DNA from: Mycobacterium sp. Aquia_216
GTDB taxonomy: Bacteria; Actinomycetota; Actinomycetes; Mycobacteriales; Mycobacteriaceae
Reading direction: 5' to 3'
DNA: 64,000 nt
Assembly: GCF_026723865.1 (NCBI RefSeq)
Contig: NZ_CP113529.1
Coordinates: 5,704,001-5,768,000, forward strand
Every line of letters begins with the position of its first letter. The stretch's first letter is position 1. Of this stretch, positions 57,855-64,000 are shown piece by piece. Made by a program: the position numbers and the translations under genes. Below the pieces are notes generated by a model. It made no database searches and had not been told where the DNA came from. It saw only the letters and a program-made list of their open reading frames with translations.

Positions 57855-57872
57855 ATTGTGCAGTTCCTGTGA
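57855..57872 (-). promoter_or_regulatory. PhoP-box-like direct repeat
   Basis: ATTGTGC-AGTT-CCTGTGA: two 7-bp half-sites sharing TGTG with an 11-bp period. This is close to the reverse complement of the PhoP consensus TCACAGC-N4-TCACAGC. It lies 43-60 bases upstream of the phoP start and suggests autoregulation. Confidence 0.5.
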
Positions 57873-57971
57873 ACTGGGTGCGCATAGTCTGCTAGTAGTC
57901 TGCCAGGAATCATCGCATCAGCTTGGACCGGACCCCCGTGTTTTGGGGCGCGCCGTGCATAGACTCGGACC

Positions 57972-58697
57972 ATGGATCTGGCCAAGAGCATGGTTTCCGT
58001 CGCGACAGCGCCGGCGCGAGTCGGCCTTGCCGCCGCGGAAGCGAGCCTGACCCTCGCCAGCGCGGCGGTTGGGGTGGCGAAGCGATCGCTCGGGGAAAGC
58101 GGAACACGCGGGACCAACGCCATGACGTCCATGCTGGGGCTCGACGACGCCATCACCCGGGCCAATCGGCTGGCCCGAATGATGGACGAGGATGCACCGC
58201 TGGGACGCGCGATGGCGCCCGACGGGCCGCTCGACCGCCTCCTGCGTCCCGGCGGGGTGGTCGACCTGCTGATGTCCGAGGACGGGTTGGTCGATCGGTT
58301 GACCGCGGAGGGCGGCGGCCTACACCGGGCGCTGCAGGCCGGCGGGCTGGCCGATCAGCTGCTGGCCGAGGACGGGTTGATCGAACGGGTGCTGTCCGAG
58401 GATGGCTTGGCCGACCGGCTGCTTTCCGAGGGCGGTCTGATCGACAAGCTCACCGCCAAACATGGTCCGCTCGACCAACTCGCCGACGTCGCCGACACGT
58501 TGGCCCGGTTGACGCCGGGCATGGAGGCGCTCGAGCCCGCGATCTCCACCCTGCAGGACGCCGTCACCGCGCTCACGATGGTCGTCAACCCGCTGAGCAG
58601 CATCGCCGAGCGCATCCCGCTGCCGGGCCGGCGACCCAGGAGCCGCACGTCGTCACGCCCGGTGCCCTCACAGCGCATCATCGAGAGCGACTCTTGA
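57972..58697 (+). CDS. conserved mycobacterial protein with degenerate DGLxDRLL repeats, Rv0756c-like
   Basis: A protein of 241 residues. After an Ala-rich N-terminus, residues ~75-165 contain about seven copies of a 10-14-residue unit of the form (S/A)EDGL(V/I/A)DRLL(S/A)E(G/D)G, mainly acidic and amphipathic. No known catalytic fold is recognised. It matches Rv0756c, beside phoP, in length and position. The C-terminus is basic (PGRRPRSRTSSRP). The function is unknown. Confidence 0.75.
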   Translation: MDLAKSMVSVATAPARVGLAAAEASLTLASAAVGVAKRSLGESGTRGTNAMTSMLGLDDAITRANRLARMMDEDAPLGRAMAPDGPLDRLLRPGGVVDLLMSEDGLVDRLTAEGGGLHRALQAGGLADQLLAEDGLIERVLSEDGLADRLLSEGGLIDKLTAKHGPLDQLADVADTLARLTPGMEALEPAISTLQDAVTALTMVVNPLSSIAERIPLPGRRPRSRTSSRPVPSQRIIESDS

Positions 58698-58725
58698 CCC
58701 GTTAAGCTGGCAGCCGATTTACCCG

Positions 58726-58797
58726 GCCTCCTTAGCTCAGTGGTAGAGCACTCGCCTTGTAAGCGAGCGGTCGTCAGTTCAATCCTGACAGGGGGCT
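58726..58797 (+). tRNA. tRNA-Thr (anticodon TGT)
   Basis: A 72-nt cloverleaf. The acceptor 5' GCCTCCT pairs with 3' AGGGGGC, leaving T as discriminator. The D-arm is GCTCAGTGGTAGAGC, and the anticodon stem CTCGC/GCGAG encloses CTTGTAA with TGT at 58758-58760. The T-arm is TGTCAGG-type (GTCAG TTCAATC CTGAC). CCA is not encoded. Its 3' end serves as the insertion point of the toxin island. Confidence 0.97.
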
Positions 58798-58798
58798 C
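58775..58798 (+). repeat. 24-bp direct repeat, left copy (attL, in tRNA-Thr)
   Basis: Covers the T-arm, the 3' acceptor strand and one base beyond the tRNA. Identical to 61023-61046, with the match ending on both sides exactly at those limits. Confidence 0.85.
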
Positions 58799-58868
58799 TA
58801 TACTTACCGCGGAATATCCGCTGGTAGAGGCGCTTTTTGCATCGAACGCTAGCGCGGCCGCGACGCTC

Positions 58869-58885
58869 TTGCCCACATTTTGTCC
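58869..58885 (+). other. possible integrase arm-type site (left)
   Basis: TTGCCCACATTTTGTCC resembles TTGCCCACAAAATGCCC near the right end. Such GCCCAC repeats beside an att core are often arm sites of tyrosine integrases in actinobacterial elements. Inference from position only. Confidence 0.35.
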
Positions 58886-58992
58886 GTGCTCGGTCGGCAC
58901 CCGGGCCACCGGCCGGACAGGTGTTTGCCGAGTTTGATCGTGATCCGTGCGGTGAAGTGACCAGCGCGTCGTGGCGGCTTAAGCTCGGTGAC

Positions 58993-59292
58993 GTGGCCGT
59001 TGTTCTTCGGGTCAGTGATGCGGGGCTACAGGTACTGGCGGCGCACTGCGAGATGGTGTCGGCGGAGTTGGTGGCGGCGACTCCGCTGCCCAGTGCTGAG
59101 CTACCAATCCAAGCGACATCTGCCGCCGTCGGTGCTGCTCATACTGCCGTGGATGCAACCATCACTGTGTTAGCCCAACGTGCGCAGACAAGCGCAGTCA
59201 AATCTGCCGTGGCGGGCACCCAGTTCGCGATGACTGACGCTGCTGGTGCGCAGCAAGTCGCCGCCATCAGTGCCTCGCTATCCCAGCTGTAA
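58993..59292 (+). CDS. EspC-like small protein (probable type VII secretion target)
   Basis: A protein of 99 residues from GTG 58993; GTG 58957 is an alternative. It is an Ala-rich helical hairpin, VLRVSDAGLQVLAAHCEMVSAELV, then a loop (PLPSAELPIQ) and a second helix. This resembles the DUF2580/EspC proteins of ESX systems. The expected export signal YxxxD/E after the second helix appears as FAMTD (Phe78, Asp82). It is probably the secretion partner or chaperone of the toxin that starts 3 bases later. Confidence 0.65.
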   Translation: MAVVLRVSDAGLQVLAAHCEMVSAELVAATPLPSAELPIQATSAAVGAAHTAVDATITVLAQRAQTSAVKSAVAGTQFAMTDAAGAQQVAAISASLSQL

Positions 59293-59295
59293 CCA

Positions 59296-60348
59296 GTGCC
59301 GGGGGCCGGTAGTGTCGGGGTGCCGTCGCTCTCGGAGATCCGAGCCTGGGACGTCACGCATCTAGAAAACGCAGCCAGGGACTGGACAGCTACTGCCGAG
59401 CATTGGGAGTCTTCATTTAGCTCGATTCATCGAGCTACCGTGTCGCCGGGCGGGACGGTGTGGGAGGGCGTCGCCGCCGAGGCGGCCCAAGGAAGAGCCT
59501 TCGCTGACCTGGTACAGGTACGAGGGCTCGCCGACGTGCTGCACGAATCCGCCGCGATCGCACGCCGGGGAGCGGACACTCTCGATTCCGCCAAACGCAG
59601 CGTGCTCGATGCGGTCGAGGAAGCCAGCAGCGCCGGATACGTTGTGGGCGAAGACCTTTCGGTAACGCCGCCGCGGGGCGGCGTGGCGGCTCAGGCCCAA
59701 GCCCAAGCCCAAGCCCAAGTCTACGTCGCCAGCATCCAAGATCGCGCCGCACAGCTGATCGCCCACGACCAAGCAATCGCCGCCAAAATCACCACCGCCA
59801 GCGCACCTCTAAACAGAGTCACTTTCGCCGAACCGCAAGCGCCACCCGTGGCTCGGGCGCTCGACGCCGGTTTCAAGCTGGACAAGGAGTGGGACCCCTA
59901 CACTGACCAACCCGCGCACGGGCCCTTCGAGCCAGTCACGCCTGCACCACCGCAGTACGATCCGAAAACCGGAACCGTCCAAGGCGGCGGGGGCGGCGGT
60001 GGCCCCATCGGCGGAAAAGGCGACTTGGGCGCAGGTGGTGGCGCGCAGCCGCTAATACCCAAAAATGCTCGGGATGTGCTGCAACAGGTCGACGCGGGAA
60101 AATGGCCTGGGTCAGCCAACGCCCCAGGCACGAAGGGTGGAAGCGCTTTTGAGAACACGCCGCCCCCTGGTCGACCCCCACTTCTGCCGGTCACTGATGC
60201 ATCGGGCAAACCCATTACGTACCAGGAGTGGGACGTTAATCCCAAAGTGCCGGGCCAGGGCCGCGATGAGGAACGCATCATTACTGGCAGTGACGGATCG
60301 GCTTGGTATACCAATGATCATTACGGAACATTCCACAGGATGCGATAA
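59296..60348 (+). CDS. polymorphic toxin: T7SS-type N-terminus with barnase-family RNase C-terminus
   Basis: A protein of 350 residues. Residues 1-125 are a mycobacterial helical secretion domain (VPSLSEIRAWDVTHLENAA, WEG motif in GGTVWEGVAAEAA). Residues ~130-145 hold an AQAQAQAQ run, and 200-260 form a Pro/Gly-rich linker. The last 45 residues are a guanyl-specific RNase core: YQEWDVNP (Glu311), DEERIITGSDG (Arg327) and YTNDHYGTFHRMR (His342). These match barnase Glu73, Arg87 and His102. It would cut RNA in a target cell. Confidence 0.85.
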   Translation: MPGAGSVGVPSLSEIRAWDVTHLENAARDWTATAEHWESSFSSIHRATVSPGGTVWEGVAAEAAQGRAFADLVQVRGLADVLHESAAIARRGADTLDSAKRSVLDAVEEASSAGYVVGEDLSVTPPRGGVAAQAQAQAQAQVYVASIQDRAAQLIAHDQAIAAKITTASAPLNRVTFAEPQAPPVARALDAGFKLDKEWDPYTDQPAHGPFEPVTPAPPQYDPKTGTVQGGGGGGGPIGGKGDLGAGGGAQPLIPKNARDVLQQVDAGKWPGSANAPGTKGGSAFENTPPPGRPPLLPVTDASGKPITYQEWDVNPKVPGQGRDEERIITGSDGSAWYTNDHYGTFHRMR

Positions 60349-60350
60349 CG

Positions 60351-60884
60351 ATGGCAGGCTCCGTGAAACTAGACAAATTCTTACTGCAGGCGATTGATGG
60401 CGGGCCCTGCGTCGCTATACGTCACGAGACGCCGTCGCCACTGTTACCCCCGGCCGAAGTCGAATTTCGCACGGTTGACGGTGTACACGTAAAAACGCTG
60501 GATGCCCTCTTCGACACCTTCGCAAAGGTCTGGGATTTTCCGCCCTGGTTCGGCCACAATTACGCGGCCTTTGATGACTTCATGAGGGATCTGGACAACC
60601 TGACTAATAAAGCTCTTGAGAAGCCACCTGCTCGCGCATATCTAACCGAGGTGACTCATTCCCATCTCCTGCTGGTCGAAGAGCCCGAAGTTTTCTCCTG
60701 GTTCGCCAACAAAATGGCGTTTTACCGTAATCACTATCGTGACGAACTCAACCCGCCGGCGGCCTTCGGCTTATTGCTTTCCGCTCCCGGCGATAAGCTC
60801 CCCGAAGTCCGCCAACGGTGGGTATCCGTCGGCGTCCAAGTCGCAGAAGTGGACGTCGAGCCACCTCCGGACGCAACTGGTTAG
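60351..60884 (+). CDS. barstar-family immunity protein
   Basis: A protein of 177 residues starting two bases after the toxin stop. The core KTLDALFDTFAKVWDFPPWF followed by GHNYAAFDDFMRDLDNL is the barstar pattern. It should bind and block the RNase active site in the producer. Asp76 matches barstar Asp39, the main active-site contact, while the Asp35 position is Ala72. The extra ~80 residues on the C-terminal side are longer than classical barstar. Confidence 0.85.
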   Translation: MAGSVKLDKFLLQAIDGGPCVAIRHETPSPLLPPAEVEFRTVDGVHVKTLDALFDTFAKVWDFPPWFGHNYAAFDDFMRDLDNLTNKALEKPPARAYLTEVTHSHLLLVEEPEVFSWFANKMAFYRNHYRDELNPPAAFGLLLSAPGDKLPEVRQRWVSVGVQVAEVDVEPPPDATG

Positions 60885-60908
60885 GGGCGGACCGACGGGA
60901 CCCGCCTT

Positions 60909-60928
60909 TTGCCCACAAAATGCCCACA
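60909..60928 (+). other. possible integrase arm-type site (right)
   Basis: TTGCCCACAAAATGCCCACA, with two GCCCAC units, about 95 bases inside the right repeat. Counterpart of 58869-58885. Confidence 0.35.
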
Positions 60929-61022
60929 ATTCCCCTGCAGTTACAGACATCTGCAGCGACTTCTAGTAATGAGCTTTTGCTGCTAGGAGCGGTTTTCAAC
61001 CTCTCTCGCTGGGTCGCCAGAA

Positions 61023-61046
61023 CAGTTCAATCCTGACAGGGGGCTC
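61023..61046 (+). repeat. 24-bp direct repeat, right copy (attR)
   Basis: Exact duplicate of the tRNA-Thr 3' end without the rest of the tRNA, as expected at the distal junction of an integrated element. Confidence 0.85.
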
Positions 61047-61155
61047 CACTCAAAACCGGCCTACCTGCGCGGATACGGCCCACCGTAGCGACGACGTGGA
61101 ACAGCTCGCCGCACTCGGCATGACGCGCGTTCGCGGTCACTCTTGGATCGGCCGA

Positions 61156-62046
61156 TCACCGGGATCGCAACGACGTCGCCGAGACGCTCAGGATGGGGGT
61201 GATGTGGCGGATTACCTCGATTGGGGGTCGATGGTCATCCGACCGAACGGCGATGGCAATTTGGCACTTGGGGCCGTCCATGGGCACGAATGCCACTCGC
61301 GGATGCGGGAAGTAGTCGGCCGCAGGAGCCGAGTGCACCGTGATGCGGTTGGTTAATGCAACCGCGGCCGTCAGCGCCGCGGGATAACGCACCCGATCCC
61401 CAGACCTCCGGTCCACCCAGGCGTCGCCGAGCCATCGCTCCATCCCGGAGGTGCCCAAGTCGACATCGACGAACAGTTCTTCAGCGACGTCACCCGCGGA
61501 CAATCGGTGTGCGTCGGCGAGCGAGGACTGCCGCGGAACGATTGCCACGCGCTCCGACACCATTACCGGTAGCAGATCTATGCCATCGATTGGTCCCACG
61601 GCCATGACGAATCCCACGTCGGCCCGCCCAGACCGCACCACCTCGTACTGCTCGGCGAAGGTGACGTCGGTGAAGCCGACTTCCAATCCCGGATGCGCCG
61701 CAAAGAGCGCCTCTCGCAGGTAGCCCCACAGGTCGCCGAGACCGAATCCCAGTACCCCAAACGACAAACGGTCCGCGGACGGGTCGGCCCGCACACGGCA
61801 AGTCAGCGTGTCGAAGGCTTCCACAACGCGCTGGGCCTGTGCGAGAAACTCGCTGCCGCGCTGGGTAACGACGACTCGCCGGCTGGTCCGGGCGAAGATC
61901 TGAAAACCGACGCTTGCTTCTAACTCTCGGATGACGCGCCCGAACGGCTGAGCTGCGATGTAGTGGCGCTGCGCGGCACGCCCGAAGTGGAGTTCCTCAG
62001 CCAACGTCAACGCGAACCGCAAGGCACGAATGCTCATCCGACCCAT
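61156..62046 (-). CDS. LysR family regulator
   Basis: A protein of about 296 residues from ATG 62046 (MGRMSIRALRFALTLAEELH); 62037 is an alternative. The winged HTH covers residues 4-65 (FGRAAQRHYIAAQPFGRVIREL, FARTSRRVVVTQRG). The periplasmic-binding-like effector domain includes VRSGRADVGFVMAVG. It is divergent from an amidohydrolase, so it likely activates that gene in response to a small substrate-like ligand. Confidence 0.9.
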   Translation of the reverse strand: MGRMSIRALRFALTLAEELHFGRAAQRHYIAAQPFGRVIRELEASVGFQIFARTSRRVVVTQRGSEFLAQAQRVVEAFDTLTCRVRADPSADRLSFGVLGFGLGDLWGYLREALFAAHPGLEVGFTDVTFAEQYEVVRSGRADVGFVMAVGPIDGIDLLPVMVSERVAIVPRQSSLADAHRLSAGDVAEELFVDVDLGTSGMERWLGDAWVDRRSGDRVRYPAALTAAVALTNRITVHSAPAADYFPHPRVAFVPMDGPKCQIAIAVRSDDHRPPIEVIRHITPILSVSATSLRSR

Positions 62047-62300
62047 GTACTCGTCGCTCGCTCCGCCCGTTCTGGAACCAATGGTGTCTCGACATCCTTT
62101 GTACTCGTCGGCCTCGGTACGCGTCGGCGCGTCGGCGACGGGTTCGGCAGAGGCCCAACCAGTTGACTGCAACTCCGTGAGTAGGTGTGGCGAGCTGGTT
62201 CGTGTGCTCGGTGATTACAACTTTTTTGACTGATGATCGCCCGGTAGGCGTGGTGCTGGACTGGTCATGACGACAACCACACTTCCGCGGGAGGCGAGTC

Positions 62301-63728
62301 ATGTCGGAACACCGCATCGTCGTGCGCGGCGGCCATCTCCTCACCATGGACGCGGCGCTGGGCACAATTCCGATAGGCGACGTCCTCGTCGAAGACGGCG
62401 AAATCACGGCGGTGGCGCCTTCATTGCCGACCGTGGACGCTGAGGTCATTGACGCCCGGGGCCATATCGTCGCACCGGGATTGATCGACACCCACCGGCA
62501 TACCTGGCAATCGCAGATGCGGGCGTTGTGTTCGGATTGGACGCTGGGCGACTATTTCTTCGGAATCCGGCTGGCCGTGGCGCCGGCGTACACCGCTGAG
62601 GATGTCTACCTGGGCAACCGGTTGGGCGCCCTGGAGGCTCTCAACGCCGGCGTCACCACCATTCTTGATTTTTCCCACTGCAATAACAGCCCCGACCACA
62701 GCGACGCGGCGGTTGCGGGTCTTCAAGACGCCGGCATTCGAGGCGTCTTCGCCTACGGTTTTTTCGACTCCAGCCCCCAAACGCCGCAGTTCTTCGCCGA
62801 CCACGGCGACCGCATCAAGGACTTTGAGCGGATCGCGGCTCGCTATTTTCACGGCAGTGACGGTCTGCTCAGTCTCGGGGTGGCGTTGACCGAGGTCGGA
62901 TTGATTCCCCTGCACCGCACGCGGGCCGAAATTCAGGCGGCCCGTGCCCACGATGCGTTGACCGTCACCCACACCGGCAACATTTGGTCACTTCCCAGCG
63001 GGATCGCCGAACTGGATGCGGCGGGCCTGCTCAGCCCGGACCAGGTGCACGTGCACTGCAACGCCTTAACCGAGCTGGAATGGGACATCCTGGCCCGGCA
63101 CCGAGCCAAGATCTCGATCTCACCGGAGAGCGAGCTGAACATGGGCATGGGTCGGCTCGCGTTTCGGGCGGCCGAACAACGGGGCATCAAGCCAACGCTG
63201 TCCACCGACATTACGTCGCTGAATTCCGGCGATCTGTTCGTCCAGCTGCGGCTCGCACTGGCGTTCAAGCGCTGGGCCGACGCCGAGCCGACGAATCTAG
63301 CCGGAGCCGATCCACGGCAGGTGTTGACATCGGCATACCAGGCCTTGGAATGGACGACGATCAACGCGGCCGAAGCGTTGCGTCTTCAGGACCGCATCGG
63401 CAGCATCACGGTCGGCAAACGCGCCGACTTGATCGTGATCGGCGGATCGGCGATCAACCAGCACCCGCAGATCGATCCTGCCGGCACTCTCGTGTTCCAG
63501 ACGTGTTCCGACGACGTCCGCACTGTGTTGGTCGACGGGAAAGTCGTCAAACGCGACGGTGTTCTGCAGGGGGTCAACCTGCCGGACCTGACGAAACGCG
63601 CCGACGTATCAGCTGAGGCGATCCTCGATCGGGTTCGGGCGACCGTGCCACGGCTACCTGGCACCGCTCCTGCAGCCTTCGATGAATTGGCCGAGTTGAT
63701 CACCGCGAACCTACGGAGCGCACGGTGA
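62301..63728 (+). CDS. amidohydrolase (ATZ/TRZ, guanine/cytosine deaminase-like)
   Basis: A protein of 475 residues. Metal ligands: THRHTWQ (His65, His67), TVTHTG and VHVHCNALTE (His residues), with the catalytic Asp in LSTDITSLNSGD. The composite beta-sandwich is closed by GSITVGKRADLIVIGG. It belongs to the subtype III amidohydrolases that deaminate purines, pyrimidines or s-triazines. Ring deamination is the probable chemistry; the substrate is not determined. It is divergent from LysR and followed by an SDR. Confidence 0.88.
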   Translation: MSEHRIVVRGGHLLTMDAALGTIPIGDVLVEDGEITAVAPSLPTVDAEVIDARGHIVAPGLIDTHRHTWQSQMRALCSDWTLGDYFFGIRLAVAPAYTAEDVYLGNRLGALEALNAGVTTILDFSHCNNSPDHSDAAVAGLQDAGIRGVFAYGFFDSSPQTPQFFADHGDRIKDFERIAARYFHGSDGLLSLGVALTEVGLIPLHRTRAEIQAARAHDALTVTHTGNIWSLPSGIAELDAAGLLSPDQVHVHCNALTELEWDILARHRAKISISPESELNMGMGRLAFRAAEQRGIKPTLSTDITSLNSGDLFVQLRLALAFKRWADAEPTNLAGADPRQVLTSAYQALEWTTINAAEALRLQDRIGSITVGKRADLIVIGGSAINQHPQIDPAGTLVFQTCSDDVRTVLVDGKVVKRDGVLQGVNLPDLTKRADVSAEAILDRVRATVPRLPGTAPAAFDELAELITANLRSAR

Positions 63729-63842
63729 CGACTGCTGAACTGCCCGTAACCAGTTTCCGGCCGCCGGCCACGAAGAACGAGATTACGGCGGGAGCGTGGC
63801 CGCGGATTCAGCCTGACACCGCAACAGATAAGAGGAGATGAT

Positions 63843-64000
63843 ATGGAGCTCAAAGGGAAGCGAGTGCTCATCACTGGGGCGTCGCGAGGCATCGGCGAAA
63901 GTCTTGCCCGTGCCTTCGTCGGTGCCGGGGCAACAGTGGCGCTCGTCGCGCGGACCGAGAGCGCCCTGCGGGCACTGGCCGCCGAGCTCGGGGGTTCTGC
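63843..64000 (+). CDS. SDR family oxidoreductase, N-terminal part only
   Basis: The window ends 52 codons into the gene. It starts MELKGKRVLITGASRGIGES, a classical SDR Rossmann motif, then VALVARTESALRAL. GAGGAG lies 7 bases upstream. Separated from the amidohydrolase by 114 bases on the same strand. The C-terminal catalytic half is outside the window. Confidence 0.88.
   Translation, partial: MELKGKRVLITGASRGIGESLARAFVGAGATVALVARTESALRALAAELGGS

Larger units (their letters stand above)
58775..61046. mobile_element. integrase-less island at tRNA-Thr carrying a T7SS toxin-immunity cassette
   Basis: Bounded by 24-bp perfect direct repeats of the tRNA 3' end (58775-58798 and 61023-61046), the standard attL/attR outcome of site-specific integration. 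The interior holds only the EspC-like, toxin and immunity genes and two TTGCCCACA motifs resembling integrase arm sites. No integrase or excisionase is left, so it looks like a deleted integrative element fixed in the chromosome. Confidence 0.7.

Noticed and set aside
58737..58992. A longer start for the EspC-like gene, or a separate gene, right after the tRNA
   Set aside because: The frame upstream of 58957 is Arg/Pro-rich with no family similarity and includes the probable arm-site region of the island.
59696..59720. AQAQ run in the toxin as a tandem-repeat locus of its own
   Set aside because: It is a short CCCAAG-type codon repeat inside the toxin linker; five units are too few to treat as an independent repeat element.
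61023..61046. A second tRNA gene at the right repeat
   Set aside because: Only the T-arm and 3' acceptor strand are duplicated; there is no D-arm or anticodon arm upstream, so it is an attachment-site copy.

Overview
This is a mycobacterial chromosome segment, almost certainly from a non-tuberculous species. It is GC-rich with dense, often overlapping genes. Its core is a long block collinear, in inverted orientation, with the Mycobacterium tuberculosis H37Rv region from purQ (Rv0788) down to Rv0756c: purQ-purS, Rv0786c/Rv0785/Rv0784-like genes, emrB, ptrB, purC, an Rv0779c-like gene, cyp126-purB, Rv0776c/Rv0775/Rv0774c-like genes, ggtA, purD, then Rv0771-aldA, an Rv0767c-like regulator, cyp123-cyp51-ferredoxin, adhB, Rv0760c-like, a HIT protein, phoR-phoP and an Rv0756c-like gene, ending at tRNA-Thr. 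Gene equivalences come from my knowledge of these families and gene order; no search was run.

1-12 kb is accessory. It holds an alpha/beta hydrolase, two tandem paralogous TetR regulators and a zinc-type oxidoreductase joined by shared CCCAT/ATGGG palindromes, then a haloacid-dehalogenase/flavoprotein disulfide reductase/cupin run, VOC, aldo-keto reductase, YbjN, acyltransferase and mycofactocin-type SDR genes. It also contains gene remnants: an SDR piece at the left edge, a TetR C-terminus, an epimerase-like stub, and a wax ester synthase/DGAT that has lost its catalytic HHxxxDG segment in frame.

12-34 kb is the purine-gene block. Local novelties are two tandem EmrB-type MFS exporters, an inserted TetR/DoxX pair, and an uninterrupted ptrB (annotated as two pieces in H37Rv).

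34.5-42.0 kb, between purD and the Rv0771-like gene, carries an eight-gene, tightly coupled operon matching the Nit1C / MSMEG_0565-0572 family order: MSMEG_0572-type protein, nitrilase, MSMEG_0570-type protein, flavin oxidoreductase, radical SAM protein, fused GNAT-AIR-synthase-like protein, second nitrilase homologue, glycosyltransferase. The second nitrilase homologue has Asp at both the catalytic Glu and catalytic Cys positions. The set looks like a biosynthetic or nitrogen-scavenging pathway whose product is unresolved. A MarR/aldo-keto reductase pair and an M42-type peptidase follow it.

44.8-58.7 kb returns to the conserved block: a dehydrogenase operon (aldA-SDR-HIBADH-like-CMD) divergent from a TetR-cyp123-SDR-cyp51-ferredoxin-adhB run, then phoPR. 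Two 58-bp tandem units, each encoding a 17-residue mini-ORF, sit directly before cyp51 in a MIRU-like arrangement. A KstR-type palindrome precedes adhB.

58.8-61.05 kb is a small island at the 3' end of tRNA-Thr, bounded by 24-bp direct repeats of the tRNA end and lacking an integrase. Its cargo is an EspC-like small protein, a type VII-type polymorphic toxin with a C-terminal barnase-family RNase domain, and a barstar-family immunity protein. The right end holds a LysR regulator divergent from an amidohydrolase and an SDR cut by the window edge.
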